A stretch of DNA of 64,000 nucleotides from Thermoleophilia bacterium (GTDB taxonomy: Bacteria > Actinomycetota > Thermoleophilia > Miltoncostaeales > Miltoncostaeaceae). A model generated the notes under the pieces. That model did no database searches. It saw nothing but the letters and a program-made list of their open reading frames with translations, and was not told the origin of the DNA. Each line of letters opens with the position of its first letter. The first letter of the stretch is position 1. The stretch is taken from NCBI GenBank assembly GCA_020438485.1, contig JAGQUM010000031.1, positions 1 through 64,000 of the forward strand, in the 5' to 3' direction. This document shows positions 49,585 to 58,013 of the stretch, piece after piece. The translations under genes were made by a program, and so were the position numbers.

Positions 49585-50500
49585 GAAGCACCCCCACCGC
49601 CACGATCGACGCGGAAGGCGGCGCGAGGCCCGCCGTGCTCCTCACCGGGTTGTGGGCCAGATAGACGCCCGCCGCGACGGCCGCGGCCGCGACGACGCCG
49701 ACGGCGGCCACCCCGACCGGGGACGGCCGGGACGACACCTGGCCGCGTCGGGTCAGCAGAAGGCAGGCCACGACCCCGCCCAGCAGACCGCCGATGTGCC
49801 CGCCGATGGAGATCCCGGGCACCGCGAACGTGAACACCAGGTTGATCGCGAGCGTGAACACCAGCGACGTGGTCAGCTCGCGGACGCCCTGCTGGCGCGC
49901 CACCACCAGCAGCGCCCCCATCAGGCCGAACACACCCCCCGACGCCCCCACGGTGACCGTCGTCGGGTCCATCAGCACCGCCCCGGCCGACCCCCAGAGC
50001 ACCGCGGCCAGGTAGATCAGCGCGGTGTTCACCGCGCCGATGCCGTCCTCGAGGATCGTCCCGATGAACCACAGCGCCATCATGTTCAGCACGATGTGCA
50101 GCGTGCCCCCGTGCAGGAACCCGCCGGTCAGCAGGCGCCACGGCTCCCCGTGTGCGATGGCGGGGCCGTACACGCCGCCCATGTCGAACAGGAGCCCGGA
50201 GTCGATGGGTCCGTTGCCCGCGCGGATGTACTCGAAGACGAACGCCACCACGTTGACGACGATCAGCGCGATGGTCACGTAGCGGCCCGCCGACTGCCGG
50301 CGGGCCCGCGCGACGCGCGCGTCGGCGGTCGTCCGCGGCCCGCGGGCGCACTCGGGGCAGCGCATGCCGACCGGCGTCTCCACCATGCAGTCGGTGCAGA
50401 TCGGCCTCTCGCACGACCCGCAGCGGACCAGCGTCTCACGCCCGGGGTGGCGATAGCACTGAGCGGCGGAGACCGCATCGTCCTCGTACATCGTGCTCAT
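49577..50500 (-). CDS. Rhomboid-family serine protease with N-terminal zinc finger
   Basis: A 307-residue intramembrane protease. A cysteine/histidine-rich B-box-like finger (CYRHPGRETLVRCGSC ... CTDC ... CPEC) precedes six or more helices. Ser sits in GASGGVFGLMGALL and His in SIGGHIGGLLGG, the catalytic dyad; the conserved HIVLNMMALWFIG lies earlier. It overlaps the RodZ-like gene by 8 bp, so the two are coproduced. A TAGCAT box lies 10 nt before ATG 50500. The substrate is unknown; the neighbouring bitopic protein is a formal candidate. Confidence 0.92.
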   Translation of the reverse strand: MSTMYEDDAVSAAQCYRHPGRETLVRCGSCERPICTDCMVETPVGMRCPECARGPRTTADARVARARRQSAGRYVTIALIVVNVVAFVFEYIRAGNGPIDSGLLFDMGGVYGPAIAHGEPWRLLTGGFLHGGTLHIVLNMMALWFIGTILEDGIGAVNTALIYLAAVLWGSAGAVLMDPTTVTVGASGGVFGLMGALLVVARQQGVRELTTSLVFTLAINLVFTFAVPGISIGGHIGGLLGGVVACLLLTRRGQVSSRPSPVGVAAVGVVAAAAVAAGVYLAHNPVRSTAGLAPPSASIVAVGVLRG

Positions 50501-50551
50501 CTGCCGGCGAATGCTAGCGGCAGGCCCCGCGGAGCGGGCCGGATCCCGGCG

Positions 50552-50983
50552 TCAGCGCGGGCGCGGCAGGGCGAAGCGGCGCGGGCGCGGCGCCACGCCG
50601 GCGGCCTCACGGGCCCGGCGGCGGCGCAGAGACCACAGGGCGAACGCGCCGGCCGCGATGAGACCCACGGCCGTGCGGCCGGGGCTCACCCACCAGCACG
50701 CCCCCAGAGCGGCCAGGCAGGCCACGAGCACCGCCGCGCGCACGATGCGGGGGTCGATGCCACGGTGGGGCGGGCGCCCCCCGGGAAGCGCCGCAACGTA
50801 GCGGGCGACGGCCTCGTGCTCGGCCAGCGTGCGAGCGCACGAGCCGGCGGCGGGGGGTGCCGCGAGGTCGGTCCACTCCTCCCGCTCGGCCACGGCGGCG
50901 ACGAGGAGGTACTGCTGCTCTGTCAGGGTGGAGGCGGCCACGACGCCCCGCTGATCGGCATGTGCCGCGGCGAACATGAGCAT
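50552..50983 (-). CDS. Small membrane protein of unknown function
   Basis: A 143-residue protein: a soluble Ala-rich N-terminal half (STLTEQQYLLVAAVAEREEWTDLA), then two hydrophobic helices (AAVLVACLAALGACWWV and AVGLIAAGAFALWSL), ending in a strongly basic tail. No family recognised. ATG 50983 is preceded by GGGGAGG at good spacing; an in-frame ATG at 50977 and longer upstream frames are possible. Divergent from the OpuC-like ATPase gene, with starts 58 bp apart. Confidence 0.6.
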   Translation of the reverse strand: MLMFAAAHADQRGVVAASTLTEQQYLLVAAVAEREEWTDLAAPPAAGSCARTLAEHEAVARYVAALPGGRPPHRGIDPRIVRAAVLVACLAALGACWWVSPGRTAVGLIAAGAFALWSLRRRRAREAAGVAPRPRRFALPRPR

Positions 50984-51025
50984 CGCGGCCTCCCCGGGCG
51001 CCGACTGCCCCGGCCGGTTCGCGGG

Positions 51026-51031
51026 TAAGGT
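51026..51031 (+). promoter_or_regulatory. -10 box (TAAGGT) for the OpuC-like operon
   Basis: The box is 10 nt before ATG 51042, so the mRNA leader would be only a few bases; no SD is seen. Confidence 0.45.
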
Positions 51032-51041
51032 GGCCGCAGGC

Positions 51042-52214
51042 ATGCCGGGCACCCCCGCCACCGACGCACCACCGCCCGGCGACGTCCGCGCCGGCACCCT
51101 CGAGCTGCGTGGTGTCACGAAGCGCTACGGCCCGACGCTGGCCGTCGACGACCTGTCGCTGACGGTTCCCGCGGGCAAGGTGTGCGTGCTGATCGGCCCG
51201 TCGGGGTGCGGCAAGACCACGGCGCTGCGCATGATCAACCGGCTCATCGAGCCCACCGCAGGCGAGATCCTGATCGACGGCACCGACGTGCGCCGCCGCC
51301 CGGCCGCCCGCCTGCGGCGCGAGATCGGATACGTCATCCAGCAGGTGGGCCTGCTGCCCCACCTCACCGTGGCCCAGAACGTCGCGACGGTCCCCCGGCT
51401 CCTGGGCTGGGCGAAGGCCCGCGTCGGGCCTCGCGTGGATGAGCTCCTGGCGCTGGTGGGCCTGCCCCCCGGCGATTACGCCCGTCGGTATCCCGCCGAG
51501 CTGTCGGGGGGTCAGCAGCAGCGCGTCGGGCTGGCCCGCGCCCTCGCCGGAGATCCACCCCTGATGCTGATGGACGAGCCGTTCTCGGCCGTGGATCCCA
51601 TCACCCGCGAGCGCCTGCAGACCGACTTCCTGCGGCTGCACCGCGCCGTGCCGAAGACCGTGGTGTTCGTCAGCCACGACATCGACGAGGCCGTGAAGAT
51701 GGCCGACGTCATCGCGGTGATGCGCGCCGGCCGTCTGGTGCAGTTCGCCCCGCCCGCGGAGCTGCTGGCCGACCCCGCCGACGAGTTCGTGGCCGACTTC
51801 GTGGGCGCCGACCGCGCCCTGAAGGGCCTGGCCCTGACCCGCCTGGAGGACCTCGACCTGCCGCCCGCCCCCACGGTGCGCCGGGGCGAGGCCGGCGGCG
51901 ACGTGCGGGACCGCGTGGCGTCCGGGACGCTCGTACCGATCGGCGGCGCCGTCCTGGCCACCGGCGACGACGGGCACCCCCTGCGGTGGGTGCCGGTCGC
52001 GGCGATCGGGGACCGCGTGGAGGCCACGCCCGGTCGCACGGAGCCGCTGCTGTCGCCCGTCACGACGCTGCGCGACGCGCTGTCCGCCCTGTTCGAGGCC
52101 GGGGCGTCCCACGGCGTCGTGGTGGACGGCGCGGGACGCGCCGTGGCCGTGGCCGACGTCGCCACCATCGGCGGGGGCCTCGCCGCCCCCGCCGAGAAGG
52201 CCGGCGATGCCTGA
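51042..52214 (+). CDS. opuCA: Glycine betaine/choline-type ABC transporter ATPase
   Basis: A 390-residue ATPase of the ProV/OpuCA class, energising uptake of quaternary ammonium osmoprotectants. It has Walker A GPSGCGKTT, the family hallmark IGYVIQQVGLLPHLTV, signature LSGGQQQRVGLARAL, Walker B LMLMDEPFSAVD and H-loop VSHDIDEAVKMADV. The C-terminal region contains one recognisable CBS-like motif (SPVTTLRDALSALFEAGASHGVVVD), fewer than the usual pair, which may affect osmosensing. First of four coupled genes. Confidence 0.92.
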   Translation: MPGTPATDAPPPGDVRAGTLELRGVTKRYGPTLAVDDLSLTVPAGKVCVLIGPSGCGKTTALRMINRLIEPTAGEILIDGTDVRRRPAARLRREIGYVIQQVGLLPHLTVAQNVATVPRLLGWAKARVGPRVDELLALVGLPPGDYARRYPAELSGGQQQRVGLARALAGDPPLMLMDEPFSAVDPITRERLQTDFLRLHRAVPKTVVFVSHDIDEAVKMADVIAVMRAGRLVQFAPPAELLADPADEFVADFVGADRALKGLALTRLEDLDLPPAPTVRRGEAGGDVRDRVASGTLVPIGGAVLATGDDGHPLRWVPVAAIGDRVEATPGRTEPLLSPVTTLRDALSALFEAGASHGVVVDGAGRAVAVADVATIGGGLAAPAEKAGDA

Positions 52215-52860
52215 GATCCGTTGGGACTGGCTGCAGCGCCACGCGGACGACATCCAGATCATGACCGTCCAGCACCTGGAGATCACGGGCCTCTCGATGG
52301 CGCTCGCCCTCGCCGTGGCGCTGCCGGTGGCCGTCGCGGTCCGCAACCGCCGCGTCCCGTTCGCCGTCGCGGCGGGTGTCGCAGACGTCCTCTACACCAT
52401 CCCAAGCCTCGCCCTGTTCGCGCTGCTGCTGCCCTACACGGACATCGGCCGCACCCCCGCCGTCATCGGCCTGGCCGCGTACGCGCTGTCCATGATCGTC
52501 CGCAACACCGTCGTCGGGTTGCGGGGCGTCCCCGCCGTGGTGCGCGATGCCGCCGTCGGCCAGGGACTCACGCCCCGCCAGGTGCTCGTGCGCGTGGAGC
52601 TCCCGCTCGCACTGCCCGCCATCATGACCGGCGTACGCCTGGCCACCGTCAGCACCGTCGGCATCGCCACCGTCGCGGCGTTCGTCGGCGGCGGCGGCCT
52701 GGGCGAGCTGATCTGGGACAAGGGGATCCAGCGCGAGATGTTCCTCACCCCCATCCTGGCCGGCACGGTGCTGACCACCGCCCTCGCGATCGCGCTCGAC
52801 GCGCTGCTGGCCGGGGCCCAGTGGCTGCTGACCCCGTGGGCGCGCCGGGGACGCACGTGA
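52207..52860 (+). CDS. Betaine/choline-type ABC permease (first)
   Basis: A 217-residue membrane subunit (OpuCB/ProW-like) with about five or six helices. It has the conserved VLYTIPSLALFALLLP, and the EAA-type loop VVRDAAVGQGLTPRQVLVRVELPLALP followed by GVRLATVSTVGIATVAAFVGGGGLG. It overlaps the ATPase gene by 8 bp and the next permease by GTGA. Two different permeases in one operon imply a heterodimeric channel, as in OpuC. Confidence 0.92.
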   Translation: MPEIRWDWLQRHADDIQIMTVQHLEITGLSMALALAVALPVAVAVRNRRVPFAVAAGVADVLYTIPSLALFALLLPYTDIGRTPAVIGLAAYALSMIVRNTVVGLRGVPAVVRDAAVGQGLTPRQVLVRVELPLALPAIMTGVRLATVSTVGIATVAAFVGGGGLGELIWDKGIQREMFLTPILAGTVLTTALAIALDALLAGAQWLLTPWARRGRT

Positions 52861-53573
52861 GCCCCCACGACGTCTGGGAGGCGTTCAACGACCCCAACCT
52901 CGACGGCCCGGGCCAGCTGGCCACGCACGTGCGTCTGTCCCTGATCGCGCTCGCCGCCGCGACGGCGGCGGGCGTGGCGCTGGGCGTCGCGGCGGCCAAG
53001 CTGGGCGGGCGTTGGACGGCGTTCATGGTGGTGTCGGTGTCGAACCTGGGCCGCACCGTACCCACGTTCGCGCTGATGGCCCTCGTGGTGGCCCTCACCA
53101 GCATCGGCGAGCGCCCCGCCCTCGCCGGCCTGGTGCTGCTCGGCATCCCGCCCGTGCTGCTCAACGCGTACACGGCCGTCCGGGGCGTCGACCCCGCCGT
53201 CACGGACGCCGCGCGGGGCATGGGGTTCACGCGCCTGGGTGTGCTCACCCGCGTCGAGATCCCGTTGTCGCTGCCGCTGGTCTTCGCCGGCATCCGCATC
53301 AGCGCCATCCAGATCGTCGCGACGGCCGTGTTGGCGGCCGCCGTCGGCGCCGGCGGACTCGGCGTCCTGATCCTCGCCGGCCTGGCCAACTCCGACGACG
53401 CGGTCCTCCTGGCCGGCGCCGTCCCCACCGCGCTGCTGGCCGTGGGGACGGGCTTGGTGCTGGGGCTGGCCCAGTGGCTCCTCACACCGCGCGGGCTGCG
53501 TCCCCGCACGACGTCGCATACGCTTGCCCCGCACCGGACAGCCCCACGCCCCCCCGAAAAGGACACGCCGTGA
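52857..53573 (+). CDS. Betaine/choline-type ABC permease (second)
   Basis: A 238-residue membrane subunit paralogous to the preceding gene (OpuCD-like). VSNLGRTVPTFALMALV corresponds to the TIPS motif; the coupling loop is AVTDAARGMGFTRLGVLTRVEIPLSLP; then GIRISAIQIVATAVLAAAVGAGGLG. GTG 52857 overlaps the previous stop. The C terminus is a hydrophilic tail of about 30 residues. The stop overlaps the start of the binding-protein gene. Confidence 0.92.
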   Translation: MSPHDVWEAFNDPNLDGPGQLATHVRLSLIALAAATAAGVALGVAAAKLGGRWTAFMVVSVSNLGRTVPTFALMALVVALTSIGERPALAGLVLLGIPPVLLNAYTAVRGVDPAVTDAARGMGFTRLGVLTRVEIPLSLPLVFAGIRISAIQIVATAVLAAAVGAGGLGVLILAGLANSDDAVLLAGAVPTALLAVGTGLVLGLAQWLLTPRGLRPRTTSHTLAPHRTAPRPPEKDTP

Positions 53574-54529
53574 CCGCCCGACCGCACCGCCTGCTCGCCG
53601 TCCCGCTCACCGCCGCGCTGGCCCTCGGCGCCGCGGCCTGCGGCGGGGACGACTCCGGGGACACGGGCGGCAGCGGTGCCCCCGGCACGGGCGTGAAGGT
53701 CACGCTGGCGGACAAGGGCTTCACCGAGAGCAAGATCGTCATGAACGCGTACGCCGACGCGCTGCGCGCGCAGGGCTTCGACGTCGACACCAAGAGCCTC
53801 GCGAGCACCGAGATCGCCTACGCGGCGGTGAAGAAGGGCAGCATCGACGTCTACCCCGAGTACGACGGCACGGTGTTCTTCAACATCCTGAAGAAGTCGG
53901 CGACGGACAAGACGACGGCGGCCACGGTGGAGGCCGACGTCAAGGCGGGCCTCGCGAAGGACGGCCTGGGGACGCTGCCGGCCACGCCCTACAACAACGG
54001 CAACGAGGTGGCGTGCACGAAGGACGCCGTGTCGAGGTACGGCATCCGCAACCTGACCGGCCTGGGCAAGGCGTCGCCCAAGCTCGTGTACTCGGCCAAC
54101 GCCGAGCACCTCACCCGCCCTGACGGCCTGCCGCTGCTGCGCAAGGCGTACGGCGTGCGGTTCAAGAAGGTCATCACCGTGGACATCAGCCTGCGCTACA
54201 CGCCGATCCGCGACGGCAAGGCCCAGTGCGTGTACGCGTTCGGCACCGACCCGCAGCTGGCCAAGCTGCCCCTGGTGCTCATCCAGGACGACAAGGGCAT
54301 GTTCGGCGGTTCCGTGCCGTTCCACAGCCTCCCGGTGATCAACCAGGCGTGGCTCGACGGGTTGACGCCCGACGCGCGTGCCGCGTTCACAGCGGCCCTG
54401 ACGGCCGTCGACGAGGGCCTGACGCAGGAGAAGATCCAGGAGCTCAACGCCGCCGTGGACCTCGACAAGGAGGACCCGGAGGACGTCGCCGCCGAGTACG
54501 TCGACGGCCTGGACATCGCGGTCCACTAG
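53570..54529 (+). CDS. Betaine/choline-type substrate-binding lipoprotein
   Basis: A 319-residue OpuAC/OpuCC-type binding protein. The lipobox ends at Cys24 (ALGAAAC), so it is anchored outside the membrane. The mature part shows VTLADKGFTESKIVMNAYADAL, TEIAYAAVKKGSIDVYPEYDGT and FHSLPVINQAWLDGL, typical of quaternary-amine binders of this class. AAAAGGAC lies before GTG 53570, which overlaps the permease stop. The stop shares CTAG with the convergent ABC-F gene. Confidence 0.92.
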   Translation: MTARPHRLLAVPLTAALALGAAACGGDDSGDTGGSGAPGTGVKVTLADKGFTESKIVMNAYADALRAQGFDVDTKSLASTEIAYAAVKKGSIDVYPEYDGTVFFNILKKSATDKTTAATVEADVKAGLAKDGLGTLPATPYNNGNEVACTKDAVSRYGIRNLTGLGKASPKLVYSANAEHLTRPDGLPLLRKAYGVRFKKVITVDISLRYTPIRDGKAQCVYAFGTDPQLAKLPLVLIQDDKGMFGGSVPFHSLPVINQAWLDGLTPDARAAFTAALTAVDEGLTQEKIQELNAAVDLDKEDPEDVAAEYVDGLDIAVH

Positions 54530-56454
54530 ACCCCGGCGGCCTCCGCGGCCCTCTCCCACTCGTGCATGGTCCAGGACAGCTCGTCCTGGACCGCGCGGTG
54601 GCGGGCGCCCAGATCGGCCATGACGGACGGCTCCGCGAGGTTCGCGGGGTCCACCATCCGCGCCTCCAGGTCGGCGACCTGGGCCTCGAGCCTGGCCACC
54701 TGCGTCTCGAGGCGCCGCAGCGCCTTCGACGGCGACCCCTTGCCGCCGGCACGGGCGGCGTCCGTCCGCTCCTGGGTCTTCGTGGCGGGGGCCTTCGCCT
54801 TCGCGCGCGGGGCGGACCTCTTCCCCGGCGTGCCCTTCGCGGGACCCCCCCGGGCCGGCGCCGCCGGGGCGGTCGCGGCCGCGCGCGCCTCGATCAGCTC
54901 CGTCCAACCGCCGTCGCGGGCCACCAGTCGGCCGTCCTCGATGCTGAGGGTGCGGGTGGCCACGGCGTCGATCAGCGCGCGGTCGTGGCTGATGAGGACG
55001 AGCGTGCCCTCGTACGCCAGCAGCGCGTCCTCCAGAGCCTCGCGTCCCTCGGCGTCCAGGTGGTTCGTGGGCTCGTCGAGGATCAACAGGTTGCCGCCGG
55101 TCGCCACCAGCAGCGCAAGGCTCAGGCGCCGCCGTTCGCCTCCCGAAAGATCGGCCACGCGCCGGTCGGCCGCCTCGCCGGGGAACAGGAACACGCCCAG
55201 CAGCGTGCGGGCCTGCGTGCGGGTCAGGCCCGTCTCGGCCAGCACCGACTCGGCCACCGTGCGGTCGCCCCGCAGCTCCAGTCCGTGCTGCGAGAAGTAC
55301 GTGGGCTCCACCCGGTGCCCCAGGCTCACGCGCCCCGCGGCCGCCGGCCGGTTGCCCAGCAGCGTCTCGACCAGCGTGGTCTTGCCCGCGCCGTTCGGGC
55401 CCACCAGGGCCACGCGCTGGCCACGCTCGATCGTCAGGCTGACGTCGGCCACGAGCGTCGTGTCGCCCACCGCGACCCGAACACCGTCGGCCTCCAGCAC
55501 GACGCGCCCCGTGCGGACGGGGGTCGGGAACCCGAACTCCAGCGCCTTACCGCTGCGGTGCACCTCGACCCGCTTCATCTTGTCCAGCTGCTTCTGGCGC
55601 GACGCGGCCTGCTTGGCCTTCGTGCCGGCCCGCCACCGCTCCACGAACCGCTGCAGTCGCTCCATCTCGGCGTCGACGCGGGCCGCGAACGCCGCCTGCA
55701 GCTCGAGTGCCTTCGCCTTCTCGACCCGGAACGCGGAGTACCCCATGGGCCACAGCTTCGAACGGCCCTGCTCGAGCTCCAGGACGCCCGTCGCGACGGA
55801 TTCCAGGAACCACCGGTCGTGGGACACCACCACGAGGGCGCAGTTCATCTCCACCACCGCCTGCTCGAGCCACTCGGCCGACTGTACGTCGAGGTGGTTG
55901 GTGGGCTCGTCCAGCAGCAGCACGTCGGGGCGACCCGCCAGCGCGCGGGCCAGCGAGGCACGGGTCAGCTCGCCGCCGCTGAACACCGACAGCGGGTCGC
56001 CGTGGCGCTCGTCGGGGATCCCGAGCCCCCGGGTGACGCGCCCCAGCCAGGTGCGCCACTCGTATCCCCCGGCCGCCTCCAGCACGGCGTGTGCGCGGGT
56101 GTAGGCCTCCATGATCTCCGGCCCGTCCTCCCCAGCCGCCATGCGGGCCTCGAGGTCGGCCAGCTCGCGCTCCGCGGCCTCGGCGTCGGCCATGCCCTGG
56201 GCCACGTACTCGCCCAGCGTGATGCCGGTGTCGGACGGGGGCCTCTGGTCGTGCAGCATCACCCGGGTCCCGGCGGGGTTCGTGACCCTGCCCGCATCGG
56301 GCGTCAGCTGCCCCGCAAGGATGCGCAGCAGCGTGGTCTTGCCCTCGCCGTTGCGCCCGACCACGGCCAAGCGCTGACCGGGATCGAGGCGGAACGTGAC
56401 GCCGTCGAGCACCGTGCGCGCCCCGAACGACTTACTGATCTGGGTGATGTTCAC
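54526..56454 (-). CDS. ABC-F family ATPase
   Basis: A 642-residue soluble protein with two ABC domains and no membrane part, expected to act at the ribosomal E site. Domain 1: Walker A GRNGEGKTT, signature FSGGELTRASLARAL, Walker B LLLDEPTNHLD. Domain 2: GPNGAGKTT, LSGGERRRLSLALLV, LLILDEPTNHLD. The interdomain linker is charged (ERWRAGTKAKQAASRQKQLDKMKR). A long Ala/Lys-rich C-terminal extension ends in a coiled coil. GTG 56454 lies 8 nt after TACCCT. Confidence 0.93.
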   Translation of the reverse strand: MNITQISKSFGARTVLDGVTFRLDPGQRLAVVGRNGEGKTTLLRILAGQLTPDAGRVTNPAGTRVMLHDQRPPSDTGITLGEYVAQGMADAEAAERELADLEARMAAGEDGPEIMEAYTRAHAVLEAAGGYEWRTWLGRVTRGLGIPDERHGDPLSVFSGGELTRASLARALAGRPDVLLLDEPTNHLDVQSAEWLEQAVVEMNCALVVVSHDRWFLESVATGVLELEQGRSKLWPMGYSAFRVEKAKALELQAAFAARVDAEMERLQRFVERWRAGTKAKQAASRQKQLDKMKRVEVHRSGKALEFGFPTPVRTGRVVLEADGVRVAVGDTTLVADVSLTIERGQRVALVGPNGAGKTTLVETLLGNRPAAAGRVSLGHRVEPTYFSQHGLELRGDRTVAESVLAETGLTRTQARTLLGVFLFPGEAADRRVADLSGGERRRLSLALLVATGGNLLILDEPTNHLDAEGREALEDALLAYEGTLVLISHDRALIDAVATRTLSIEDGRLVARDGGWTELIEARAAATAPAAPARGGPAKGTPGKRSAPRAKAKAPATKTQERTDAARAGGKGSPSKALRRLETQVARLEAQVADLEARMVDPANLAEPSVMADLGARHRAVQDELSWTMHEWERAAEAAGV

Positions 56455-56462
56455 GGCCCGAC

Positions 56463-56468
56463 AGGGTA
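56463..56468 (-). promoter_or_regulatory. -10 box (TACCCT) for the ABC-F gene
   Basis: The box is 8 nt before GTG 56454; no SD. Confidence 0.45.
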
Positions 56469-56524
56469 GCGGCTGGGCGGGCGCCCGCCCCCCTCCGGCG
56501 GGGAGCCCCGGCCCGCGGATGCTC

Positions 56525-56530
56525 TAGGGT
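56525..56530 (+). promoter_or_regulatory. -10 box (TAGGGT) for rnd
   Basis: The box is exactly 7 nt before GTG 56538; no SD. It favours that GTG over an in-frame codon at 56529, which lies inside the box. Confidence 0.5.
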
Positions 56531-56537
56531 GTCGTCC

Positions 56538-57719
56538 GTGGTCTCCCCTTCCCTCGACGTGATCCGCGACGCCTCCGGCGTCGACGCGGTCGCCGCCGAC
56601 GTACGCCGCCACGGCCGCTTCGCCATCGACTTCGAGTTCCTGTGGGAGAAGACGTACGCGCCGATGGCGTGCCTGGCCCAGGTGGCCGTGGGCGACGCCG
56701 TGCACCTGGTGGACCCCGTCGAGGGGGCGCCCCTCGAGCCGCTGGCGGAGCTCGTGGCCGATCCCGGGATCGTCACGCTGATGCACGCGCCGTCGGCGGA
56801 CCTCACGCTGCTCAACCTGCACTACGGGGTGCGCCCGGCGAACCTGCGCGACGTGCAGCTGATCGCCGGCTTCGTGGGCCTGGGCGCGGGTCAGGGGCTG
56901 TCCGTGCTGCTGGAGCGCGTGCTGAAGGTGCGCCTGGACAAGGGCGAGCAGTACACCGACTGGAGCCGCCGCCCCTTGACGGGCAAGCAGCTGCGCTACG
57001 CCGCCGCGGACGTGGAGCACCTGGGCCGCCTGCACGACGAGTTGACCGCCCGCGCGGAGACCGAGGGGCGCGCCGGCTGGGTGGTGGAGGAGCACGAGCG
57101 CCGGTACGGGCCCGACGCCCGCCTGGCCCAGAACCCCGACGACGCGTGGCGCAGGGTGAAGGGCCAGGGCAAGCTGCCGCCCGCCGACCGGGCCGTGCTG
57201 GCGCGCCTGGCGGCGTGGCGCGAGCGCACGGCCGCCGAGCGCGACCGTCCGACCCAGTGGATCTGCCCCGACCGCACGCTGCTCGAGATCGCGCGGCGCA
57301 GGCCCGCCACCGAGGCGGCCCTCGCGTCCGAGCGCGGCATGCCCGACCGCATGCGCCCGACCGAGGCCCGCGGCATTCTCGACGCCGTCGCCGCCGGCGG
57401 TGCCGACCCGCCGCTGACGCTGCCCGCCCCGCCGCGGTCGGACATCGCCCAGCGCATCGACACGCTGGGCCCCCTGGGGCAGATCCTGGTGGCGTCCCGC
57501 GCGGCCGGCGTCAGCCTGGCCCCCACGCTGCTGGCCACCCGCGACGACGTGGAGTCGTTCCTCGCCCACGCGCTGGGGGACCCCGATGCCACGTCCCCCC
57601 TGGAGAGCGGCTGGCGGCACGACCTCGTGGGCGAGGCCCTCGAGGACCTCGCCCACGGTCGCCTTGCGCTCGCGGCGGGCGCGACGCGCCCGTTCCTGCG
57701 TGAGATCCCGCTGCCGTAG
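56538..57719 (+). CDS. rnd: Ribonuclease D (DEDD exonuclease with HRDC domains)
   Basis: A 393-residue 3'-5' exoribonuclease that matures tRNA and other stable RNAs. The DEDD residues are visible: Asp and Glu in FAIDFEFLWEKTYAPMACLAQ, Asp in HAPSADLTLL, and Tyr/Asp in RYAAADVEHLGRLHDEL. HRDC-type helical domains follow (LARLAAWRERTAAERDRP...). In Actinobacteria this protein is commonly annotated as ribonuclease D. The upstream neighbour is the divergent ABC-F gene. Confidence 0.9.
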   Translation: MVSPSLDVIRDASGVDAVAADVRRHGRFAIDFEFLWEKTYAPMACLAQVAVGDAVHLVDPVEGAPLEPLAELVADPGIVTLMHAPSADLTLLNLHYGVRPANLRDVQLIAGFVGLGAGQGLSVLLERVLKVRLDKGEQYTDWSRRPLTGKQLRYAAADVEHLGRLHDELTARAETEGRAGWVVEEHERRYGPDARLAQNPDDAWRRVKGQGKLPPADRAVLARLAAWRERTAAERDRPTQWICPDRTLLEIARRRPATEAALASERGMPDRMRPTEARGILDAVAAGGADPPLTLPAPPRSDIAQRIDTLGPLGQILVASRAAGVSLAPTLLATRDDVESFLAHALGDPDATSPLESGWRHDLVGEALEDLAHGRLALAAGATRPFLREIPLP

Positions 57720-57749
57720 CGCCGGGCGGCCCCGGCCCCACGGCGGCGG

Positions 57750-57911
57750 CTACGCCACGGCGAGTGTGGGGGGCCGCTCCGTCTCCCAGTCGTGGTCGTG
57801 CTGGTGCACGCACCCGGGAACGGCGCACGGTGCAGCGGTGTGGTCCAGGCGGTCCAGCAGATCCATGATGCGGCGGTTCTCGCGCGTCTCGGTGATGCAG
57901 GTGATGCTCAT
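57750..57911 (-). CDS. 53-residue Cys/His-rich small protein
   Basis: A short ORF convergent with rnd and divergent from the ppx-like gene. An N-terminal amphipathic part (ETRENRRIMDLLDRLDH) is followed by CAVPGCVHQHDHDW, in which C-x4-C-x-H-x-H-x-H would make a good metal site. ATG 57911 is preceded by GGGAG about 10 nt upstream. No family recognised. The dense metal-ligand cluster and proper SD argue that it is real. Confidence 0.6.
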   Translation of the reverse strand: MSITCITETRENRRIMDLLDRLDHTAAPCAVPGCVHQHDHDWETERPPTLAVA

Positions 57912-58013
57912 GTCGGGGTGTCTCCCTGATCGGGGTTTCCGGAGTGGCGGCATCCTTTCTGGGCGTCGTGACGCGGCGGTTGCCTGCGCGTTAGTGATAA
58001 GCAAAGCGGCACG

